Source of the DNA: Pontiella desulfatans
GTDB lineage: Bacteria > Verrucomicrobiota > Kiritimatiellia > Kiritimatiellales > Pontiellaceae
Length of the DNA stretch: 64,000 nt
NCBI RefSeq assembly: GCF_900890425.1
Contig: NZ_CAAHFG010000003.1
Span: 806,001-870,000, forward strand
Reading direction: 5' to 3'
Both the position numbers and the translations under genes were made by a program. The notes under the pieces were generated by a model. It saw only the letters and a list, made by a program, of their open reading frames with translations, was not told where the DNA came from and did no database searches. Of this stretch, positions 25,475 through 33,408 are shown piece after piece (position 1 is the stretch's first letter; every line of letters begins with the position of its first letter).

Positions 25475-28400
25475 ATGTTTCGTAAGCTAGTTTTCCTTTT
25501 TCTGGTTGCCGCAGGTGTCGCTTCGGCGCAACCGAATATTATCTTTATCCTGACCGACGACCTTGGGTGGGGGGATCTGGGGTGTTTCTACCAGAACAGC
25601 ATTGTCGGCACCAAAAAGCACGCTACGCCGCAGTTGGATGCTTTTGCGAGTGAAGGCGTGCAGTTGCGGCAGCACTATTGCGGAGCACCCGTTTGCGCCC
25701 CGTCGCGGGCATCGTTCCTGCTCGGTGTTCACCAGGGGCATGCCAACGTTCGCGACAACCAGTTCGACAAGGCGATCGAGGACAACCATAACGTAGCCAC
25801 CGTGCTCAAATCGGCGGGCTATTCCACGGCGTTGATTGGAAAGTATGGATTGCAAGGCAGCGGATCAAGCCCGGCCACGTGGTCGGCCTATCCCACGAAA
25901 CGCGGCTTCGATTATTTCTACGGCTATGTACGTCATTCCGATGGGCATCAGCATTATCCGGGCAACAGCTGGCCGCTTGGAAACAGCAGTGCCCACCGTT
26001 CGCCCAAGGAACTCTATGAAAACGGAAGCGAAGTGTCCGGCGATCTCGACAAGTGCTACACCACCGACCTTTTCACGGCGCGTGCGAAGCAATGGATTGT
26101 GGATCATCGCGCGGCTACGACAAACCAGCCGTTCTTCATGTTCCTGGCTTATGATACGCCGCACGCGGCATTGCAGTTGCCGACCCAGGCCTATCCGGCC
26201 GGAGGCGGTTTGGGTGGGGGGATCCAGTGGATCGGTACACCCAGCAATATGATCAATACCGCCTCCGGAACCATCGATTCCTTCCGGCATCCCGACTATA
26301 CCGGCAAGGGGTGGTCGGATGTCTCCGAACGCTTTGCCACCGGTGTAAGGCGCATCGACGATGGTGTTGGTGACCTGGTGTTGACGTTGCAGGATCTGAA
26401 TATCGATACCAACACACTGGTGGTGTTCTCGTCGGACAACGGTCCGCATACTGAATCCTATATGTCCAGCGCATCCTATACGCCGCAGGCGTTCGATTCG
26501 TACGGTCCGTTCGACGGCGTCAAACGCGACTGCTGGGAAGGGGGCATCCGTGTTCCGACGCTGGTGCGATGGCCGGGAATGGTCAGTTCGAACGCGGTGG
26601 TGGAACAACCCTCGCAGTTCCATGACTGGTTGACCACCTTTGCCGCTGCGGCCGGAATTCCAACACCGGCTCGGCTGGACGGGGTTTCGCTGCTTCCGAC
26701 GCTGACCGGAAGCGGAATGCAAAAGGAGCCGTTGACCTACATTGAGTACGACAGTTCGCAATCCACGCCTAACTATTCCGATTTCGATCCGTCGCACCGA
26801 AAGCGGGCCCGCAACCAGATGCAGGTGGTTTTTCAAGGAGGCTACAAAGGAGTGCGGGTCAATATTGGGTCGCATTCGGACGATTTTGAAATCTACGACC
26901 TTTCCTCAGACCCCAAGGAAACCAACAACCTGGCATCGGTTATGACCAGTCTGCAGACCGAAATGAAAAACCGCGTATTACAGGTGCGTCAGTCAAACAC
27001 ATCCGCGTCCCGCCCTTACGATAGCGAGCTGGTTCCGCCCGTCGCGGCCACCGTTGAAAACGGGCTGGAGGTCAAGACCTATGAAGGGAGCTGGAGCTGG
27101 GTTCCCGAATTCGAGGATCTCGTGCATGTCGGCACCCATGCCGTGGACGGCATTTCAACCGCGCACCTCAGCCGGAGCGCCGATGCCGGACTGCTCTATA
27201 CCGGCTATATCAAAGTGCCCGCCGACGGTACCTGGACCTTCTACAATACCTCTGACGAAGGAACCATCCTGCGCATTCACGACAGTCTCGTGATTGACGA
27301 CGATTTTAACCACATCGGCGCAGAGGAATCCGGCACCATCAAGTTGAAGACCGGATTCCATCCGTTCCGCCTCTACTACCGCACGGCGGCTTCCTCGCCG
27401 GTGCTGAACATGAAGTGGGAGGGGCCGGGCACGGCCAAGACCGATATTCCGGACACGGCGCTTTTCCGTCCGGGCAACCTTCCGCCGGGACCGCCGACAG
27501 CCATCGGCGATGCCGCCACCACGGCCGGAGCCACTTCCGTTCTGATCAATGCGCTGGCCAACGATTTTGATGATGGTACTCCCGCGGTTCTATCCATCAC
27601 CGATCCGGGCAGTCCGTTGGCCGGCACGGCGGTGCTCGAATCCGGGCAGATCCGCTATACCCCGAATCCAGGGTTTTTCGGCATCGACCGTTTCCCCTAT
27701 ACCATCAGCGATGGGCTGGACAGCACCGGCGCAACCATTTCGGTGGAGGTCTATGTTGAACCATCGGAGCCCTGGTTTCCGCTCGATGAATCCAGCGGGA
27801 GTACTGTGGCCGAAGCCGGCGGTTTTGTGGCGAGCAGTCATTCCGGATTCGCCGATAGCGAGGCGGCGCACATTGCCGGGAAGCACGGTAACGCCCTCAC
27901 GTTTGACGGGGTGGACGACCAGGTAAACCTTTCCGGCATCCCCTTGCCTTCCGGCAGCAGTGCCCGGACGATTTGTGCCTGGGTGCGCGTCTCCGCCACC
28001 AGCGGCGTGGAGCTGCAGACCTTCTTTAACTATGGGCAGAATAATTCGGGGCAGCGTTTCAGTTTCCGGCTCGATACCGCCACTCCTGCCGATCAGCGCC
28101 TCCGCCTCGAAGTGTCGGGTGGCTATATCGTGGGTTCAACGACGGTCAACAATGGGGCGTGGCACCATGTGGCTGTTGTGGTCGATGATTTTAACGATGA
28201 TGGTTCTGTAAACGTCAATGAAGCCAGACTCTATGTCGATGGTGCGCTGGAGACTGTCAGCAGTTCCGGGGCGAAGGTGATCAATACCAGCTCATCCGGC
28301 GTTCCGGCCATTGGCGGCTCCAATCATGCTGATAATCATAATTTCAAAGGCGATATTGATGAGGTGCGGATCTTTAATTCCGCGAAGACGGGAGCCGAGA

Positions 28401-28804
28401 TTGCCGAACTGGCAACCCGCAGCGCGGCGGAGGTCGATGCCAACCTCTGGTTTTACCGCAACCTCGGGAATCCGGAACCTACGCCCGCCGACTGGAATGC
28501 CGGCAGCCGCACCCTGGCCTATGCCCTGGGCGGTTCGCCTCATTGGAACGATGCATCGGTGATGCCGCAGCTGGAAACGACTGCGGGGGGGGGGGTAGAA
28601 TATCTTTACAATCGGCGACGGGTGCTTGATACGGCGGCTTATGTTGTTGAAAGTACTACCAACCTGATCGGCGGGGCATGGGAATCGATAACTGGCGGTA
28701 CGGCAGTTGCGCACCTGGAGATGGCCGAATACGATGTGGTTTCCTCTGATATTCCGACCAACGAGTCCAGTCGGTTTATTCGCCTGCGTATTTCCGTCGA
28801 TTAA
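25475..28804 (+). CDS. Secreted S1 sulfatase with PA14, cadherin-like and LamG domains (copy B)
   Basis: 1109 residues; AGAGG precedes the start and a signal peptide (about 1-18, ending GVASA) follows. The sulfatase domain has TDDLGWGDLG, CAPSR (Cys74) and SSDNGPH. Domain order is the same as in the protein at 14886: PA14 (about 520-668), cadherin-like (about 670-762), LamG (about 764-975), C-terminal module ending FIRLRISVD. The catalytic domains of the two copies differ more than the accessory domains, which are almost identical over long stretches, suggesting either gene conversion of the 3' half or divergence of substrate range. A run of nine Gs at about 28587-28595 within the C-terminal module could be frameshift-prone. 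Confidence 0.93.
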   Translation: MFRKLVFLFLVAAGVASAQPNIIFILTDDLGWGDLGCFYQNSIVGTKKHATPQLDAFASEGVQLRQHYCGAPVCAPSRASFLLGVHQGHANVRDNQFDKAIEDNHNVATVLKSAGYSTALIGKYGLQGSGSSPATWSAYPTKRGFDYFYGYVRHSDGHQHYPGNSWPLGNSSAHRSPKELYENGSEVSGDLDKCYTTDLFTARAKQWIVDHRAATTNQPFFMFLAYDTPHAALQLPTQAYPAGGGLGGGIQWIGTPSNMINTASGTIDSFRHPDYTGKGWSDVSERFATGVRRIDDGVGDLVLTLQDLNIDTNTLVVFSSDNGPHTESYMSSASYTPQAFDSYGPFDGVKRDCWEGGIRVPTLVRWPGMVSSNAVVEQPSQFHDWLTTFAAAAGIPTPARLDGVSLLPTLTGSGMQKEPLTYIEYDSSQSTPNYSDFDPSHRKRARNQMQVVFQGGYKGVRVNIGSHSDDFEIYDLSSDPKETNNLASVMTSLQTEMKNRVLQVRQSNTSASRPYDSELVPPVAATVENGLEVKTYEGSWSWVPEFEDLVHVGTHAVDGISTAHLSRSADAGLLYTGYIKVPADGTWTFYNTSDEGTILRIHDSLVIDDDFNHIGAEESGTIKLKTGFHPFRLYYRTAASSPVLNMKWEGPGTAKTDIPDTALFRPGNLPPGPPTAIGDAATTAGATSVLINALANDFDDGTPAVLSITDPGSPLAGTAVLESGQIRYTPNPGFFGIDRFPYTISDGLDSTGATISVEVYVEPSEPWFPLDESSGSTVAEAGGFVASSHSGFADSEAAHIAGKHGNALTFDGVDDQVNLSGIPLPSGSSARTICAWVRVSATSGVELQTFFNYGQNNSGQRFSFRLDTATPADQRLRLEVSGGYIVGSTTVNNGAWHHVAVVVDDFNDDGSVNVNEARLYVDGALETVSSSGAKVINTSSSGVPAIGGSNHADNHNFKGDIDEVRIFNSAKTGAEIAELATRSAAEVDANLWFYRNLGNPEPTPADWNAGSRTLAYALGGSPHWNDASVMPQLETTAGGGVEYLYNRRRVLDTAAYVVESTTNLIGGAWESITGGTAVAHLEMAEYDVVSSDIPTNESSRFIRLRISVD

Positions 28805-28903
28805 GGTGTTTTGTGAAATTGATGTCCTTATCCATTAGAGCTGTTTAAACCAAGCAGAGCTATCCCCGTGGGCCGGACGTGGACGAAATAAAAGGAAGAT
28901 ACG

Positions 28904-30739
28904 ATGAACATAAAAACAGGTATACGAGCAACTTTAACGATCGCCATGGGATGGGGAGCGTTTACGGCACCGGCGGGTACCGCCACCGATCAGTCCATCA
29001 TTTCGATCATGAGCGATCCAGCCTATCCCCGGAATGTCTGCGCGCTTCCGTCTCCCGAGAACCCGGCCGATAAAGAACATCTGGAGGAATGGACGAACGC
29101 GAAGTTCGGACTCTTTATTCATTGGGGCATCTATTCCGTGCTGGAAGGCATGTGGAAAGGCGAACAGATCCCCGATCTCGGTGAGCAGATTCAGCGCCAC
29201 GCGAAAATTCCCGGTCGCGAATATGTGGAGGTTGCGAAGCAGTTCAATCCGGTAAAATTCGATGGCCGGGCCTATGCGAAGCTGGCGAAAGAGGCCGGTA
29301 TGACCTATATGATCCTGACCAGCCGACATCACGACGGATTCTCCATGTTCGATACGGCATACTCCGATTTTGATATCATGGATGCCACGCCCTATAAGAG
29401 GGATATCGTGAAAGGTTTGGCGGAAGGGTGCCGGGCGGAGGGGATTCGGCTCGGACTGTACTATTCCAATCCCGACTGGCATTTTCAGGTGGATCCGGAT
29501 GCCGATAGCTTTGGTGTCGGCCAGAAATACTCGCCTGCTCTGCTTGAATTCCAGCAAAACCAACTCACCGAGCTGCTGACGAATTACGGTCCGATCATGG
29601 AAATTTTCTTTGATATGGGGAAGCCGTCGATTGCTGATAGTCAGGCCTTGGCCAAGACCGTTAGAGATCTTCAACCGGAGTGTCTTGTCAGTGGTCGAGT
29701 GATGAACAACCAAGGAGATTTCTATACGTTGAGCGATAATTCGGAGGCCACGGAGGTTCTCGATCTTCCGTGGGAAGCCCCATCCACATTCCACAGCGAG
29801 CCTGGGCATACCTGGGGGTGGAAATCCTGGGTGGTTGATCCGCCGATGGAAAAAGAGGTCGCGCGTTGCGTGCAGAAACTATCACGGGTAACATCACGGG
29901 GAGGAAACTTTCTTCTTAACATCGGGCCGAAACCGGACGGTACGGTTTCTGAATACCAAACCGAAGCGTTGCAGTCGATCGGCGTGTGGGTTGACGCGCA
30001 CCGGGAAACCATCTTCGATGTTCACACGACCCCGTTCAAGCGCTCGCCATGGGGAGCGTCCACGTGGAAAGAGAATGAACTCTATCTGCATGTCGCCAAG
30101 TGGCCGAAGGATGGAAAGATCCGTCTGCCGGATTTATTTTCCTCCGTTGAGGAGGTTCGACTTTTTACCGATGCTTCGGTGAACTATTCCTTTGAGGCGC
30201 TGGAACAGGGCGGAGTCGTGATCCATGTTCCCCGGACTGCGCCGGAAAAATATCAAACCGTGATTACGGTGCAGTGCGGGGGTGAAATCAAAACGCGTGT
30301 ACCTCTGGTGACTCAGACGAATCCCGATAAGATCGACCTCGGAAAGGACAGCTTGGTCACGCGGGATTTTATCCATGGGATGAGCTATGCCTGCAGGGTG
30401 AAGAATGTGCAGGGTTCCTGGAAATTCAACCCGGTGAAATCGGGAAAATATAAGGTCACGCTGGGTGCCGATGTCAAAAAGATGAAGCTGAAGAAGAACC
30501 AGCAACCCGACATGGAAGCGCGTCCGGTTCTGATTTCGATTGGCGAGAACCTCTTCCGGGTAAACATTCCCGTAGCGCTGGGCAAGATCGAGATTGAGGT
30601 CGGCGAGGTTGAGCTCAAGGCCGGATCCTGTCAGACCGTTATGATTGTCAAGGATACCGGAATGAACGGGGAGGGCGACCCGTCGCGTTTCTCGTTGGAA
30701 CCCATCTGGCCGGAACGGCTGGTCCTAATCCGCCAGTGA
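28904..30739 (+). CDS. GH29 alpha-L-fucosidase with C-terminal extension
   Basis: 611 residues; ribosome site AAAAGGAAG 7 bases before ATG; signal peptide about 1-27. Classical GH29 blocks: EEWTNAKFGLFIHWGIYSV, SRHHDGFSMFDT, LGLYYSNPDWHF and EIFFDMGKPS with Asp237 as the likely nucleophile (FFD instead of the common WFD). GNFLLNIGPKPDG marks the end of the barrel, and about 200 residues of beta-rich sequence follow, longer than in the other two GH29 genes here. It resembles the broad-specificity branch of GH29 more than the genes at 21128 and 43675. It lies between copy B of the sulfatase pair and copy B of the nuclease, so it interrupts what is contiguous in copy A. Confidence 0.93.
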   Translation: MNIKTGIRATLTIAMGWGAFTAPAGTATDQSIISIMSDPAYPRNVCALPSPENPADKEHLEEWTNAKFGLFIHWGIYSVLEGMWKGEQIPDLGEQIQRHAKIPGREYVEVAKQFNPVKFDGRAYAKLAKEAGMTYMILTSRHHDGFSMFDTAYSDFDIMDATPYKRDIVKGLAEGCRAEGIRLGLYYSNPDWHFQVDPDADSFGVGQKYSPALLEFQQNQLTELLTNYGPIMEIFFDMGKPSIADSQALAKTVRDLQPECLVSGRVMNNQGDFYTLSDNSEATEVLDLPWEAPSTFHSEPGHTWGWKSWVVDPPMEKEVARCVQKLSRVTSRGGNFLLNIGPKPDGTVSEYQTEALQSIGVWVDAHRETIFDVHTTPFKRSPWGASTWKENELYLHVAKWPKDGKIRLPDLFSSVEEVRLFTDASVNYSFEALEQGGVVIHVPRTAPEKYQTVITVQCGGEIKTRVPLVTQTNPDKIDLGKDSLVTRDFIHGMSYACRVKNVQGSWKFNPVKSGKYKVTLGADVKKMKLKKNQQPDMEARPVLISIGENLFRVNIPVALGKIEIEVGEVELKAGSCQTVMIVKDTGMNGEGDPSRFSLEPIWPERLVLIRQ

Positions 30740-30744
30740 GCTAG

Positions 30745-30874
30745 AGGAGCGTCCCATTGGAACGTTGAGTCCGTGACGCCGCACCCCGAGCTGGCGGCGT
30801 ACGATGTGGTTTCCGCGGAGATCTCAACCGAGGAAACCAACCGGTTCATTCGGTTGCACATTTCAATGGATTAA
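30745..30874 (+). pseudogene. Scar: last ~40 codons of a sulfatase C-terminal module
   Basis: Right after the GH29 stop, one frame reads HPELAAYDVVSAEISTEETN then RFIRLHISMD and stops at 30874, matching the end of the sulfatase at 14886-18236 (TETNRFIRLRISMD) better than that at 25475. There is no gene body in front of it. It marks the junction of duplication block 2. Confidence 0.8.
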
Positions 30875-30993
30875 AAAAAACGGTCAGTTTGGCTGCGCGA
30901 CTCTGTATGTGGAGATAAGACGAGTTGCATCTTGTGCGTAGAAAAAATATGCACGCGGGCTCCGCAACGAGCCGTTGTTTGAGAAAATAAATT

Positions 30994-32751
30994 ATGAACA
31001 CAAAAAAAATGATTATTTTGGCAGTGCTGGGTGCGCTATCGGCCGGGTCGGCTTTTGGTCAGGCGACGGAACTGAAGGTGATGACTTTCAATATTCTGCA
31101 ATCGGGTAAGAAATGTGATGAAATCGGCAGCACGTCGCCGTTGCTCAACACCGTGCGTTATGAGGACATCGCGAACGTAATCATTGAGTCGGGCGCGGAT
31201 GTTGTGGGGATAACAGAACCCAATACCGCCAATCCTGATCCGATTCTCGGATTTTTGCAGGCGACGAATTCCGATTGGCAGAAGCTCGGTAAGGTGTACG
31301 CCAAGTATCCGATCACACCCGACCCGCTGAATCCGAACACCGGAAACGATGATTCGTATGCCTATCAGGTGGAAGTCGGGTTGAATCGTTATGTGTATAT
31401 CCATGTGGCGCACTGGCACCCGAAACATGAGGGCATCCGCGAAATCCAGGAGCGCATGATTGCGGGCACGGTTCCAAGCGATCTGGAGGTTTTTGAGCAG
31501 GAGATTCAGGGCAAGGTCAGTACGCAGAGCGCGTATAACCACACGCTCGCTCGCGCGAAGCCGCACATTGATGCGGGGCGTCCGCTTTTTGTGATGGGCG
31601 ATTTTAATGCGTCATCGCACGAGGACTGGACCGCGGATTATGTTTCGAACGGGATGGATCGCTGGTGCGGGAATCCGACGAATAATCCGCCGCTTAATTT
31701 TGAGATTGAATGGCGCGGCTCCAGAACGCTGGTTGATGGCGGCCTTTCGGATGCGTACCGTGCCGTCTGGCCCGATCCGGTCACCAAGCCGGGCTTTACG
31801 TGGACGCCGCCGTACGCCAACGACACGGGCGGACGCCGGCCTTACGATGATTACGCAAGCAATCCAAAATGTAACATGCTCGACCGGATCGACTGGTTGC
31901 TGTTTGCGGGCAGTAATGTGGCGGTTTCTGCGGCGGCGGTGGTCGGCGAAAATCCAGCGAATCCGGAACACGATGGTAAATCAAAAATTATTCCTGAAAT
32001 TCAGTATTCCGGTTCGTGGCCGTCGGACCATCGCGCCGTACTCGGCGTTTTCAGTATTCCGGAAGATACCGGCCCGGCTATTGAACTGACTGAGCCCGTG
32101 ATTCCGACGCGCCAGTCGGCGGACTTTATCAGCGATATTGCGCAGATTGAAGGGGATGCCGATCCGGCGACGCTGGGTTCGTGGAGTGCGGATTCGGGCA
32201 CGTTCGATGCGGGGCAGCTGGTGTTAAACAGCAACGGAACGTTTACGGTTTCATTTAATGACGCGCAGTTTGATCGCTGGGCGCATACGGGCGTGCTCGA
32301 CGGCGACACGGGTTGGACGATAGAGGCGTGCATTCGTATCGACGATGAGGGTTCGACCGGCGGCGATGTCGGCGTGTTCGATATTCAGTCGCGCTCGTCA
32401 GACGGCGGAACGTCGCCGTGGATTTATCTGCGCCCGGACGGGATCGGGCATCGTGTGAGCGGTAACGATGCCGGCCTGCTTTATGCGACGAATCTAATGG
32501 ACGGCGCTTTTCACACGTTTCGCGTGGCGACGCAGGCGGAGGTCGGGCATATGCTTTGGCTGGACGGAGAGGTGGTGGCGGAGTGGACGGGGAATGATGT
32601 CGTGAATAATAAACGCTTTTTCCTCGGCCGCAACGGCGGCAATACGGTGGATGATGGAACGGTGACGGTTGATTATGTCCGTGTTGATTCGACCGGGTTC
32701 TATGCGCCGCCGTTCGTGCCGTACATCACCTCGATTGCGCGGGATGGGTAG
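30994..32751 (+). CDS. EEP-family secreted nuclease/phosphatase, second copy, truncated by a nonsense mutation
   Basis: 585 residues, nearly identical to the protein at 18571 through the signal peptide, the EEP motifs (MTFNIL, VVGITEP, VMGDFNA, SDHRAVLGVF) and the LamG-like domain. At 32749-32751 copy B reads TAG where copy A has CAG (GATGGGTAGCAC against GATGGGCAGCAC), so the last 64 residues, i.e. the C-terminal module, are lost. The catalytic domain is intact, so enzymatic activity is possible, but if the C-terminal module is needed for export or anchoring the product would be mislocalised. The ATG directly follows the shared leader; no strong ribosome site is visible. Confidence 0.85.
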   Translation: MNTKKMIILAVLGALSAGSAFGQATELKVMTFNILQSGKKCDEIGSTSPLLNTVRYEDIANVIIESGADVVGITEPNTANPDPILGFLQATNSDWQKLGKVYAKYPITPDPLNPNTGNDDSYAYQVEVGLNRYVYIHVAHWHPKHEGIREIQERMIAGTVPSDLEVFEQEIQGKVSTQSAYNHTLARAKPHIDAGRPLFVMGDFNASSHEDWTADYVSNGMDRWCGNPTNNPPLNFEIEWRGSRTLVDGGLSDAYRAVWPDPVTKPGFTWTPPYANDTGGRRPYDDYASNPKCNMLDRIDWLLFAGSNVAVSAAAVVGENPANPEHDGKSKIIPEIQYSGSWPSDHRAVLGVFSIPEDTGPAIELTEPVIPTRQSADFISDIAQIEGDADPATLGSWSADSGTFDAGQLVLNSNGTFTVSFNDAQFDRWAHTGVLDGDTGWTIEACIRIDDEGSTGGDVGVFDIQSRSSDGGTSPWIYLRPDGIGHRVSGNDAGLLYATNLMDGAFHTFRVATQAEVGHMLWLDGEVVAEWTGNDVVNNKRFFLGRNGGNTVDDGTVTVDYVRVDSTGFYAPPFVPYITSIARDG

Positions 32752-32754
32752 CAC

Positions 32755-32943
32755 ATGGTTCTTCGCTGGCGCGCAAAAATGGGACACCGTTTTAACCTGC
32801 AATATACCGACCGCTTGATTGATCCGGCATGGAGCAATGCCGTGAGCATCTTGTCCGAAACAAACGGAGTGATTGAGGGGATCGACAGCAACTTCACCGG
32901 CTCGGCCCGCTTTTATCGGGTTGGTTCGATTCCGGAGGAGTGA
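32755..32943 (+). pseudogene. Severed C-terminal module of the second nuclease copy
   Basis: The frame after the premature stop continues MVLRWRAKMGHRFNLQYTDR through FYRVGSIPEE to the same stop codon as copy A. There is no start signal of its own. Confidence 0.85.
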
Positions 32944-32991
32944 GAAGGTGGGGCAGGCATCTTGCCTGTTTACCCCGCATCGTTTCCACGG

Positions 32992-33284
32992 GGCGGAGCT
33001 TTGTATGCCGATTGGGTGGCTGGATATGATATTGCGGGAGAAGAGGGCTTTGCCGAGAATCCCGACAATGACGCGTTCGACAACTTGGCCGAATATGGAC
33101 TCGGTGGCGCGGCCTAGCCTATACGCTTGAAGAGGTCGGCAACCTGTTTTCCAATGATTGGAAGACGGTGACAATCCCGCCATCGGGCACCGCCCCGCTC
33201 GAACTCGATTTCGAGGCCGTCACCAAACAGATTCAGGCAGCGGAACCCAGCCAGTTCATTCGGCTTAAATTGACAATTGAGTAA
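32992..33284 (+). pseudogene. Orphan C-terminal module of a beta-helix-type exoprotein, copy B
   Basis: It reads GALYADWVAGYDIAGEEGFA and ENPDNDAFDNLAEYGLGGAA followed by a stop, then in another frame AYTLEEVGNLFSNDWKTVTI through FIRLKLTIE to 33284. Relative to the copy at 20569 it keeps the reading frame in the first part but has lost the YIYRRRTD segment. It is a non-functional fragment. Confidence 0.75.
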
Positions 33285-33408
33285 AATTTTTCTGCAATCC
33301 GGCAAGGTGGGCGATGTATATATAGATAAGAGCATTGCGCTATTGAAAACTGAGTCGGGCGCATTTTGTCTCGATTTGAACCTATTTGAGCCATTGGAAG
33401 GATATAGA

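Larger units (their letters stand above)
24257..28804 (+). repeat. Segmental duplication block 1, copy B
   Basis: Counterpart of 13670-18236. Homology begins abruptly at about 24257 inside the Big-repeat gene and continues through the intact second sulfatase. Confidence 0.85.
30836..33284 (+). repeat. Segmental duplication block 2, copy B
   Basis: Counterpart of 18199-20945: same leader sequence after the scar, nuclease gene, GCAGGC palindrome (32953-32969) and orphan C-terminal fragment. Confidence 0.85.

Noticed and set aside
33277-33408. Extended N-terminus of the GH141-like protein from a TTG start
   Set aside because: It would place 44 charged residues before an obvious signal peptide and overlap the orphan module; ATG 33409 has a good ribosome site.
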